A DNA stretch of 37,414 nt from Clostridiales bacterium UBA3758 (GTDB lineage Bacteria; Bacillota; Clostridia; Oscillospirales; Oscillospiraceae). Where the stretch lies: positions 1 through 37,414 of the forward strand of contig DFGE01000014.1 in the NCBI GenBank assembly GCA_002371675.1, written 5' to 3'. Below the pieces are notes generated by a model that made no database searches, was not told the DNA's origin, and saw only the letters and a program-made list of their open reading frames with translations. Positions 31,632-37,414 of the stretch are shown here, piece by piece (the stretch's first letter is position 1; each line of letters begins with the position of its first letter). Both the position numbers and the translations under genes were made by a program.

Positions 31632-31660
31632 TTGTACTTTTCTTTCGGATATGATAAAAT
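31632..31660 (+). promoter_or_regulatory. Promoter of the rRNA methyltransferase gene
   Basis: TTGTAC (31632-31637), 17-base spacer, TAAAAT (31655-31660) with TG extension (TGATAAAAT). The ATG at 31659 overlaps this -10, which argues for the downstream start at 31695. Confidence 0.75.
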
Positions 31661-31694
31661 GGACGGTAAGAAATATCACTTTGAGGACATGCCA

Positions 31695-32924
31695 ATGAAA
31701 ACCGTACGCGAATATCCCAAGTTCATCATCACGCCCAAGGGCAGCGCCTGGGTCGACGGCGGGCACCCCTGGATCTACGCCGAGGAGGTGCTCCGCGAGG
31801 AGGGCGCGTGCGAAAACGGCGCCCTGGCTGACGCGGTCAGCAGCAAGGGCAAGTACCTTGGCACCGGCTTTGTGAGCCGCGAGAGCAAGATCCGCCTGCG
31901 TCTCGTCTCCCGCAACGCCAACGACCGCTTTGACGAGGCCTTCTGGCGCCGCCGCATCCGCTACGCCTGGGACTATCGCAAAAGCGTGATGGGGCAGGAT
32001 ATCTCCTGCTGCCGGGTGATCTTCGGCGAGGCGGACGGCTTCCCCGGCCTGACGGTGGATCGCTTCTCCGATCTGCTCGTTGCGCAGACGCTCTCTGTGG
32101 GTATGGAGCGTATCAAGCACATGCTCTTCCCCCTGCTCGTGGAGACGCTGCGCGAGGACGGACAGGAGATCCGCGGGCTCTATGAGCGCAACGATGTGGC
32201 CATCCGCTCCCTCGAGGGACTGGAGCAGAGCAAGGCTTGGTTCCCGCTCCCCGGCCTCGAGACGCCGGAGAGGCCCGTGACGGAGATCTGCGAGAACGGG
32301 ATCTATTACGAGGTTGATGTGGAGAACGGGCAGAAAACCGGCTTCTTTCTGGACCAGAAATACAACCGGCTCGCCGTCGCCCGTCTGGCGGACAGCCGCC
32401 GCGTGCTCGACTGCTTTACGCACACCGGCTCCTTTGCGCTCAATGCCGCCAGGGGCGGGGCGCGCGCCGTCGTGGGCGTGGACATCTCCCAGCTCGCCGT
32501 GGAGGAGGCCAGACGCAATGCAGTCCGCAATCAGCTTGAGGATGTGGTCGATTTCCGCCAGCAGGACGTGTTCGAGCTGCTGACGGCGCTCTCCAATTCC
32601 AAGGACAAGCCCTTCGACTTTGTGATCCTCGACCCGCCGGCCTTCACCAAGAACCGCAAGACCGTGGAAAACGCGCAGCGCGGCTACAAGGACATTAACT
32701 TCCGCGCCATGAAGCTCCTGCCCCGCGGCGGCTACCTCGCCACTGCCTCCTGCAGCCACTTCATGCCGGACGAGCTGTTCCAGCGGATGCTCCGCTCCGC
32801 CGCGGCGGACGCGGGCGTGCAGCTGCGGCAGATCGAGGCGCGGCAGCAGGCGCCGGATCACCCCATTCTGTGGAACGTCCCGGAGACGGATTATCTCAAA
32901 TTCTATCTGTTCCAGATCGTCTGA
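31695..32924 (+). CDS. Class I SAM-dependent rRNA methyltransferase, RlmI/YwbD type
   Basis: A 409-residue enzyme. An N-terminal PUA-like domain (about 1-75, HPWIYAEEV) and a central domain with VIFGEADGFPGLTVDRF precede the Rossmann methyltransferase. The SAM motif is VLDCFTHTGSFALNAARGGA and the catalytic-site motif is VILDPPAFTKNRK (near 325). The family methylates a cytosine of 23S rRNA; the exact position is not proven for this protein. Start chosen at ATG 31695, 8 bases after GAGG. Flanked by two divergent or convergent DUF1858 genes. Confidence 0.88.
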   Translation: MKTVREYPKFIITPKGSAWVDGGHPWIYAEEVLREEGACENGALADAVSSKGKYLGTGFVSRESKIRLRLVSRNANDRFDEAFWRRRIRYAWDYRKSVMGQDISCCRVIFGEADGFPGLTVDRFSDLLVAQTLSVGMERIKHMLFPLLVETLREDGQEIRGLYERNDVAIRSLEGLEQSKAWFPLPGLETPERPVTEICENGIYYEVDVENGQKTGFFLDQKYNRLAVARLADSRRVLDCFTHTGSFALNAARGGARAVVGVDISQLAVEEARRNAVRNQLEDVVDFRQQDVFELLTALSNSKDKPFDFVILDPPAFTKNRKTVENAQRGYKDINFRAMKLLPRGGYLATASCSHFMPDELFQRMLRSAAADAGVQLRQIEARQQAPDHPILWNVPETDYLKFYLFQIV

Positions 32925-32936
32925 GCGCGGCATACA

Positions 32937-32988
32937 AAAACAGCGGAGCGACGCGGGATTATCCCGGTCGCTCCGCTGTTTTGTTTTT
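32937..32988. terminator. Bidirectional terminator after the methyltransferase gene
   Basis: Perfect 16-base-pair stem AAAACAGCGGAGCGAC/GTCGCTCCGCTGTTTT with inner CGGGA/TCCCG pairing, followed on the plus strand by GTTTTTCC. It also serves the convergent DUF1858 gene. Confidence 0.93.
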
Positions 32989-32993
32989 CCGTA

Positions 32994-33197
32994 TCAGGCG
33001 CGGCCCGCCAGATACTCCTGGATGTTGGCCAGGACCACATCGGGATCGAGGCCGTGGACGGCGCAAGCCATCTCCAGGGACTCCCCGATGGAGGAGGGGC
33101 AGCCGACACAGTGCATGCCGGCCTGCATCAGCACGTAGGCAATACCCATATCATACTCGAGCATTTCGCCCATGGTGGTTTCTTTCGTAATCTCCAT
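32994..33197 (-). CDS. DUF1858 redox-disulfide protein
   Basis: A 67-residue protein with the family pattern TMGEMLEYDMGIAYVLMQAG followed by MHCVGCPSSIGESLEMAC. The CxxC could be redox-active or bind a cluster; similar domains occur beside hybrid-cluster and other anaerobic redox proteins. Start ATG after AGGAAGAATAAC. It is divergent from the dehydratase operon that begins 315 bases away. Confidence 0.85.
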   Translation of the reverse strand: MEITKETTMGEMLEYDMGIAYVLMQAGMHCVGCPSSIGESLEMACAVHGLDPDVVLANIQEYLAGRA

Positions 33198-33249
33198 GTT
33201 ATTCTTCCTTCCTGAGAGCAAAGGGCCGAAGCCCCGCTTATTCGCGTTT

Positions 33250-33277
33250 ATTATACCAAACCCGTGAGAAAAATCAA
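33250..33277 (-). promoter_or_regulatory. Promoter of the DUF1858 redox gene
   Basis: On the minus strand TTGATT (plus 33272-33277), 16-base spacer, TATAAT (plus 33250-33255) with TG extension (TGGTATAAT). The short leader contains a GGGC-TTCG-GCCC hairpin. Confidence 0.75.
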
Positions 33278-33419
33278 GCGCAATCTTTTTCCTGCGGCCT
33301 TCTCTCTCTGCCCTTTGACAGATACTTTTCCGCTGTATAAACAGCTGATAATTTCTTGACGATTTTCGGAAGAATTTGTATCGGTTTCCGGCGTTTTGCA
33401 CATTTTCATCCGCTGCTGC

Positions 33420-33448
33420 TTGCATCTTTTCCGTATCTATGCTACAAT
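33420..33448 (+). promoter_or_regulatory. Promoter of the dehydratase operon
   Basis: TTGCAT (33420-33425), 17-base spacer, TACAAT (33443-33448) with TG extension (TGCTACAAT). The leader is about 60 bases. Other TTGAC motifs at 33315 and 33356 have poorer partners. The rest of the 33198-33511 gap holds no gene. Confidence 0.7.
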
Positions 33449-33462
33449 AACTCCGAACATTT

Positions 33463-33480
33463 CATAGTGGGGTCACTATG
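33463..33480 (+). promoter_or_regulatory. Inverted repeat just after the transcription start of the dehydratase operon
   Basis: Perfect CATAGTG-GGGT-CACTATG about 8 bases downstream of the predicted start point. The position fits a repressor operator or a 5' leader hairpin. No candidate regulator gene lies next to it. Confidence 0.5.
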
Positions 33481-33511
33481 GCTATTTGCTTTTTCGTCAG
33501 GGGGGACGCAT

Positions 33512-34276
33512 ATGGAAAATAAGGCCAAGATCATCACGGTCGCAGGCAAGGGCGGCGTCGGCAAAACGTCGATCTGTGCGTGCATCGTGAGGACGCTTGT
33601 CGAGAAGTATCCCGACAAGAAGATCCTTGCGATCGACGCGGATCCCGCCGTCGGCCTGTCGGTTGCTCTTGGTGTAGACGTCAAACTCACGCTCGACGGG
33701 ATTCGCATGAGCATCGTCGACAGCGTGGAAAACGGCGAGACCAGAGAGGCGCTCGAGCTTCTTTCCGAGGCGCGCTTTCGTATTTTCGATGCGCTGGTGG
33801 AGATGCCGGGCTTCGCGTTTCTGGCCATCGGCAGGCCGGAGAGCTCCGGCTGCTACTGCAAGGTCAACTCGTATCTCAAGGAAGTCATCGGCATGCTCGC
33901 CAACAGCTTCGACTACGTCGTGATCGACGGCGAGGCAGGCATCGAGCAGATCCAGCGCCGCGTGATGGATCAGGTCACCCATCTGCTGCTCATCACCGAC
34001 CAGAGCAAGAAGGGCGCCCAGGTCGTCACCACCATCAAGAACGTCGCCGACGAGCTCATCCACTATGACCGCATCGGCGTCATCCTCAACCGCGTGACCA
34101 ACCCCGAGCTCGCGTCGCTGACGCAGGTTCCGGGCGTGGAGATCCTCGCGACGATCCCCGCGGACAGCCAGTTCGCTGCCAACGACATCAAGGGCAACAG
34201 CGTTATGGGGCTGCCGGCGGATTCTCCCATGCTCACGGGAGTGCAGGACGCACTCCACAAAATAGAAATTATCTGA
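33512..34276 (+). CDS. CooC-like MinD-type metal-cluster maturation ATPase
   Basis: A 254-residue P-loop ATPase. The deviant Walker A is AGKGGVGKTS (11-20), followed by LAIDADPAVGLS (switch I), and VVIDGEAGIEQIQRR (Walker B/switch II). Residues SSGCYCKVNSYL (Cys114, Cys116) reproduce the CxC motif that in CooC proteins binds nickel at the dimer interface. In known systems CooC matures the Ni-Fe cluster of CO dehydrogenase; no such enzyme is in this window, and the next genes encode a 2-hydroxyacyl-CoA dehydratase-type enzyme. Start ATG after GGGGGGACGCAT. First gene of the operon. Confidence 0.85.
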   Translation: MENKAKIITVAGKGGVGKTSICACIVRTLVEKYPDKKILAIDADPAVGLSVALGVDVKLTLDGIRMSIVDSVENGETREALELLSEARFRIFDALVEMPGFAFLAIGRPESSGCYCKVNSYLKEVIGMLANSFDYVVIDGEAGIEQIQRRVMDQVTHLLLITDQSKKGAQVVTTIKNVADELIHYDRIGVILNRVTNPELASLTQVPGVEILATIPADSQFAANDIKGNSVMGLPADSPMLTGVQDALHKIEII

Positions 34277-34294
34277 GAAGAAGAGGTGTAACAT

Positions 34295-35491
34295 TTGAAA
34301 GATCTTAAGCATCTGATCTACTTTGAGAACCTGCTTGAGAACGCCGACAATGAGCTTGTGGAAAAAGCGAAGGCCGATGGCGGCATCTGCCTGGGCTATA
34401 CCTGCTTCCACATCCCCGAGGTCCTGCTCAACGTTGACAACTGCTTCTCTACCAGGCTCCGCGCCCCGAACACCGGTTCCATCGACATCGCCACCTACTA
34501 CATGTCCAACTACACCTGCGAGTACGCCCGCGCCCTGCTCGAGCGCGCCATTGAGGGCGGCTACCAGTATCTGGACGCGCTGATCGGCGTCGACGCCTGC
34601 TCGATGATGAACCGCTCCATGGAGCACTTCGAGATCCTCAAGGTCAACGAGAACCCCAATTTCTTCGTGACCCACACCGACATGCCCTTCAAGATCACCG
34701 ACTACACAGTGGCCGGCTATGTCCAGCAGATGCAGGCGCACGTGCTCAACCGCATTCACGAGACCTTCGGCACGGACATCTCCGATGAAGCGATCCGCGC
34801 GGCTGTGGCCGAGCATAACGAGATGTGCCGCGTCATCCAGGAGATCCGCGAGATGCGCAAGGCCGAGAACCCGGTCATCACCGGCTACGAGTTCCACGTG
34901 ATCTGTCTGGTGAGCTATGTGTGTCCCACCAAGCTGATCCTCCCCTACCTGAAGGAGACGCTGGAGGAGCTCAAGACCCGCGAGCCCGACGCCAAGCCCG
35001 CCTTCCGCGCCCGCGTCGCCATCGTCGGCTCCGAGATCGACGATCCCAAGCTCACCAAGCTCATTGAGGACGTCGGCGCGCTGGTCGTGTCCGACCGTTA
35101 CTGCTTCGGCTCCACGCCCGGCCGCGAGGTCATCGAGCTCAAGGACGACGAGCCCGCGCTGCCGCAGATCTGCCGCCACTACATGGAGGTCTCCGAATGC
35201 GCCCGCTACATCTCCGACGAAAAGGTCATGCAGCGCCGCGAGACGGCCGACCGTCTGGCCAAGGAGTTCAACGCCGAGGGCATCATCTACGAGCAGATGA
35301 AGTACTGCGACTACTGGGGCTTTGAGCGCGCCCTGGTCAGCCACATCATGCACGACGAGTACGGCTGGCCCGTCCTCTCCATCGACCGTCTGTACAACAA
35401 CGGCAACTCCGGCCAGCTGCGCACCCGCGTGCAGGCCTTTGTGGAGTCCCTGGAGATCAAACGCATTCATAAAGAGGGGGGTAAAGCATAA
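34295..35491 (+). CDS. 2-hydroxyacyl-CoA dehydratase-family subunit, HgdB-like (small subunit)
   Basis: A 398-residue iron-sulfur protein. It aligns with the HgdB/benzoyl-CoA-reductase family by GYTCFHIPEVLL at the N-terminus and the three cluster-ligand regions DACSMMNRS (Cys102), DRYCFGST (Cys270) and MKYCDYWGF (Cys338). Family members hold a [4Fe-4S] or double-cubane cluster at the subunit interface and eliminate water from 2-hydroxyacyl-CoA or reduce difficult substrates by a ketyl-radical-type reaction. Start is TTG 34295 with GAGGTG upstream. The stop overlaps the next ATG by one base. Confidence 0.88.
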   Translation: MKDLKHLIYFENLLENADNELVEKAKADGGICLGYTCFHIPEVLLNVDNCFSTRLRAPNTGSIDIATYYMSNYTCEYARALLERAIEGGYQYLDALIGVDACSMMNRSMEHFEILKVNENPNFFVTHTDMPFKITDYTVAGYVQQMQAHVLNRIHETFGTDISDEAIRAAVAEHNEMCRVIQEIREMRKAENPVITGYEFHVICLVSYVCPTKLILPYLKETLEELKTREPDAKPAFRARVAIVGSEIDDPKLTKLIEDVGALVVSDRYCFGSTPGREVIELKDDEPALPQICRHYMEVSECARYISDEKVMQRRETADRLAKEFNAEGIIYEQMKYCDYWGFERALVSHIMHDEYGWPVLSIDRLYNNGNSGQLRTRVQAFVESLEIKRIHKEGGKA

Positions 35492-37281
35492 TGGCCAAGA
35501 TTCAGTACCCGAATCCGAAATTCTGGCACGCGAAAGATAATATTGAATGGAAAAAGCAGGGCGAAAACCTGAAGACCGTCATGGGCATCTTCGGTGAGAT
35601 GCTCAAGGAGACCGACTGGGAGAAGTTCGGCAAGGACACCCTGGCGAGCCTCAAGGCCGACGGCGAGCGCATCAAGGGCGAATACAAGGACTTCATGGCC
35701 CTCGACAACAGCGAGAAGCTCGACCGTGTCATCAACGGCGAGCGCAGTCTCGGCCGTCTCTACCGCAAGGGCGCCATGGCCACGGTCCGCCGCGAGTGGC
35801 GCGGCATCAAGGACACCGCCTACGACTTCTGGGAATGGGCCCGCATGTGGGGCATGCTGCTGATGACCTTCTCCAAGGACCTCATCCCCGCCCTCAACAG
35901 CGCGCTGTGGTACCGCTGGATGATCTCCTATTTCTGCTGCCACGGCTTCATGGACAAGAACATCCTCGGTCTGCGCGGCTCCAACCTGCGTATGAGCCAC
36001 GAGGTCACCTACCAGATCTTCCGCTACGTTGCGGAGAACCTGGTCTTCCTCTCCAAGGCTGACCGCAAGAACGGCAACAGCAAGGAGCTCAACAAGATGC
36101 TCTTCACCTTCGACGAGATGACCATGGGTCAGATCGCGGCCGGCTTCCCCGATCTGCTCGCGATCCCGCACCAGCTGCTGCCCATGTTCCTCGTCTCCGA
36201 GATCGACCAGCTGGTCTGCATCCCCTACATCGACGCAGTCGAGAGCTACGGTCTGCCTTCCGACACCTGCCCCGTCCCGTCCTCCGAGTGCGGCGCTCTG
36301 GTCATCGACGCGCTGCCTGACATGGGCTCCCTGTTCATTTCGAGCTCCATGCCCTGCGACGGTTCCACCATGGCTTCCTCCTACTTTGCCCGCCGCTTCC
36401 CCGATATCCCCGTGTTCCACCTCTGCTTCCCCGTCCGCTACCTGGACGACGAGAACACCGTGCAGATGGCCGCGGAGGACATCAAGGCCTGCATCAAGGC
36501 CATTGAGGACGCGACCGGCGCCAAGTGGAGCTGGGACGCCTACTTCACGGCGATGAAGCGCTTCAACCACGAGACCGACCTGGAGCTGCAGAAGTGGGAG
36601 ATCAACAAGTCCGCCCGCCCGCAGTTCATCGGACCCAGCTACGAGCTGTTCCGCAAGTGGAACTACGAGATGGACGGCGGCATCGACCCGCGCGTTGTGC
36701 CCTCCATGGAGAAGGTCAACAAGATGCTCCTCAAGGCCTACGAGAACGGCGAGACCGCGTGGCCTGAGCGCAAGATGAAGTACCGCGCGATCGTGTGGTC
36801 CTGCCCGGCCCACTACTACGCCAACTTCTCCAACTGGCTGGCCAACTGCTGGGGCATCAACATTCTGGTCGAGATGGAGTCCCTGAACTTCACCAAGCAC
36901 CTCGAGACCGAGGACAAGGAAGAAGCTCTGCGCGACCTGGCCCGTCTGTACGAGCGCATGGTCATGCGCCGTCACACCAACGGCGGCTACCAGAACGTCG
37001 TCGACGAATGCTGGCGCCAGGTCGAAGCCTGGAACGCCCCACTGATCATCATGTACCAGAACGTGGCCTGCAAGAACATGGCTACCGTGCAGGGCCTGCT
37101 GGACGAGCAGGGCCGTCAGCGCGGCTACGACCTGATCTGGGTCGAGCACGACCTGATGGATCCGCGCACCGTCTCCCGCCGCACCATGCGCGACAAGGTC
37201 AACGAGTACATGCGTACCGTTAAGCACGCCGAGCCCGTCGATCCCTCGCTGGTCGAGTTTGAGGACGAGGTCTGCATGTAA
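35491..37281 (+). CDS. 2-hydroxyacyl-CoA dehydratase-family large subunit, HgdA-like
   Basis: A 596-residue partner subunit. The family core starts near residue 205; the first 200 residues form a charged helical extension longer than in classical HgdA (about 480 residues in total). Candidate cluster ligands are in SYGLPSDTCPVPSSECGAL (Cys260, Cys267) and SSMPCDGSTMAS (Cys289), followed by HLCFPVRYL and, later, VWSCPAHYY and QNVACKNM. ATG overlaps the previous stop (TAATG), giving tight coupling and 1:1 synthesis. The substrate cannot be told from the sequence; no CoA-transferase or acyl-CoA dehydrogenase is yet in view. Confidence 0.85.
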   Translation: MAKIQYPNPKFWHAKDNIEWKKQGENLKTVMGIFGEMLKETDWEKFGKDTLASLKADGERIKGEYKDFMALDNSEKLDRVINGERSLGRLYRKGAMATVRREWRGIKDTAYDFWEWARMWGMLLMTFSKDLIPALNSALWYRWMISYFCCHGFMDKNILGLRGSNLRMSHEVTYQIFRYVAENLVFLSKADRKNGNSKELNKMLFTFDEMTMGQIAAGFPDLLAIPHQLLPMFLVSEIDQLVCIPYIDAVESYGLPSDTCPVPSSECGALVIDALPDMGSLFISSSMPCDGSTMASSYFARRFPDIPVFHLCFPVRYLDDENTVQMAAEDIKACIKAIEDATGAKWSWDAYFTAMKRFNHETDLELQKWEINKSARPQFIGPSYELFRKWNYEMDGGIDPRVVPSMEKVNKMLLKAYENGETAWPERKMKYRAIVWSCPAHYYANFSNWLANCWGINILVEMESLNFTKHLETEDKEEALRDLARLYERMVMRRHTNGGYQNVVDECWRQVEAWNAPLIIMYQNVACKNMATVQGLLDEQGRQRGYDLIWVEHDLMDPRTVSRRTMRDKVNEYMRTVKHAEPVDPSLVEFEDEVCM

Positions 37282-37335
37282 TCCTGCCGCTCCCACCGGG
37301 GCGAAACATATGAAATAATAAAGGAGTTTAAGATT

Positions 37336-37414
37336 ATGAAATACTTTGGCGGCTGCGACGTGGGCTCCACCTACACGAAGGCAGTTATTATGGACGAGAC
37401 CGGCAAGATGGTAG
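37336..37414 (+). CDS. 2-hydroxyacyl-CoA dehydratase activator ATPase (BadF/HgdC type), partial
   Basis: The first 26 residues only, cut by the window end. They read as an ASKHA ATPase start: YFGGCDVGSTYTKAVIMDE, with the GxDxGSTxTK phosphate loop of HgdC/BadF activators, which drive electrons at low potential into the dehydratase at the cost of ATP. The start follows AAGGAG. Its place after the two subunits completes the expected module. Confidence 0.88.
   Translation, partial: MKYFGGCDVGSTYTKAVIMDETGKMV

Overview
The window looks like chromosomal DNA of a high-GC member of the Clostridia, most like the Oscillospiraceae (Oscillibacter/Flavonifractor-type gut anaerobes). This is inferred from four things: the Firmicutes gene order yqhQ-prmC-recA-recX-rimO-pgsA-cysS; a large-type SRP RNA next to dnaX; Clostridia-type families (CD0519/CD1768 membrane protein, DUF1002, DUF1858); and an anaerobic 2-hydroxyacyl-CoA dehydratase operon. 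Coding DNA is GC-rich with strong Shine-Dalgarno sites, so most genes cast long antisense shadow frames.

Layout. 1-83 is the end of a multi-hairpin repeat. 191-8883 is a co-directional housekeeping run: response regulator, histidine kinase, YqhQ, PrmC, RecA, RecX, RimO, PgsA, CysS. 9062-12168 is a translationally coupled pair, a polytopic membrane protein and a Glf/protoporphyrinogen-oxidase-like flavoprotein. A secreted DUF1002 protein (minus) and nagB (plus, strong promoter) follow. 14306-17666 is a minus-strand block: a radical SAM/SPASM protein downstream of ybaB, dnaX and the SRP RNA. 17700-19430 is an AT-rich accessory patch with a broken tRNA, tRNA-Ala(CGC), two small orphan genes, a truncated four-helix-bundle gene and a tRNA-like scrap. 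19435-23623 (minus) holds a small structured repeat, an SMR transporter with an attenuator-like leader, a Gate-domain membrane protein and a zinc-ribbon/repeat membrane protein. 23886-25483 is rpiB with a coupled membrane-anchored glycoside-hydrolase-like protein. 25554-27333 (minus) is tsaE-tsaB-upp, divergent from rodA. 28706-28913 is a complete copy of the multi-hairpin repeat. Then come a SPOR-domain protein, guaB, two DUF1858 proteins flanking an RlmI-type methyltransferase, and finally an operon of a CooC-like ATPase, two 2-hydroxyacyl-CoA dehydratase-type subunits and the start of their ATP-dependent activator, cut by the window end.

How the parts work together. The housekeeping blocks cover repair (RecA/RecX), translation quality (PrmC, RimO, CysS, TsaE/TsaB, SRP RNA), replication (DnaX, YbaB), nucleotide salvage and synthesis (Upp, GuaB), lipid synthesis (PgsA) and wall synthesis (RodA). 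The last operon probably makes an oxygen-sensitive iron-sulfur dehydratase or reductase, its ATP-driven electron activator and a metal-cluster maturation ATPase.

Most worth following: (1) the about 205-bp element of seven consecutive perfect hairpins with terminal inverted repeats, present twice in opposite orientation with a co-varying stem; (2) a CooC-like ATPase with a CxC motif heading a dehydratase operon; (3) a promoter, aptamer-like hairpin and terminator leader before the SMR gene; (4) a 105-bp structured repeat with terminal inverted repeats; (5) a degenerate tRNA-Ala-flanked patch.
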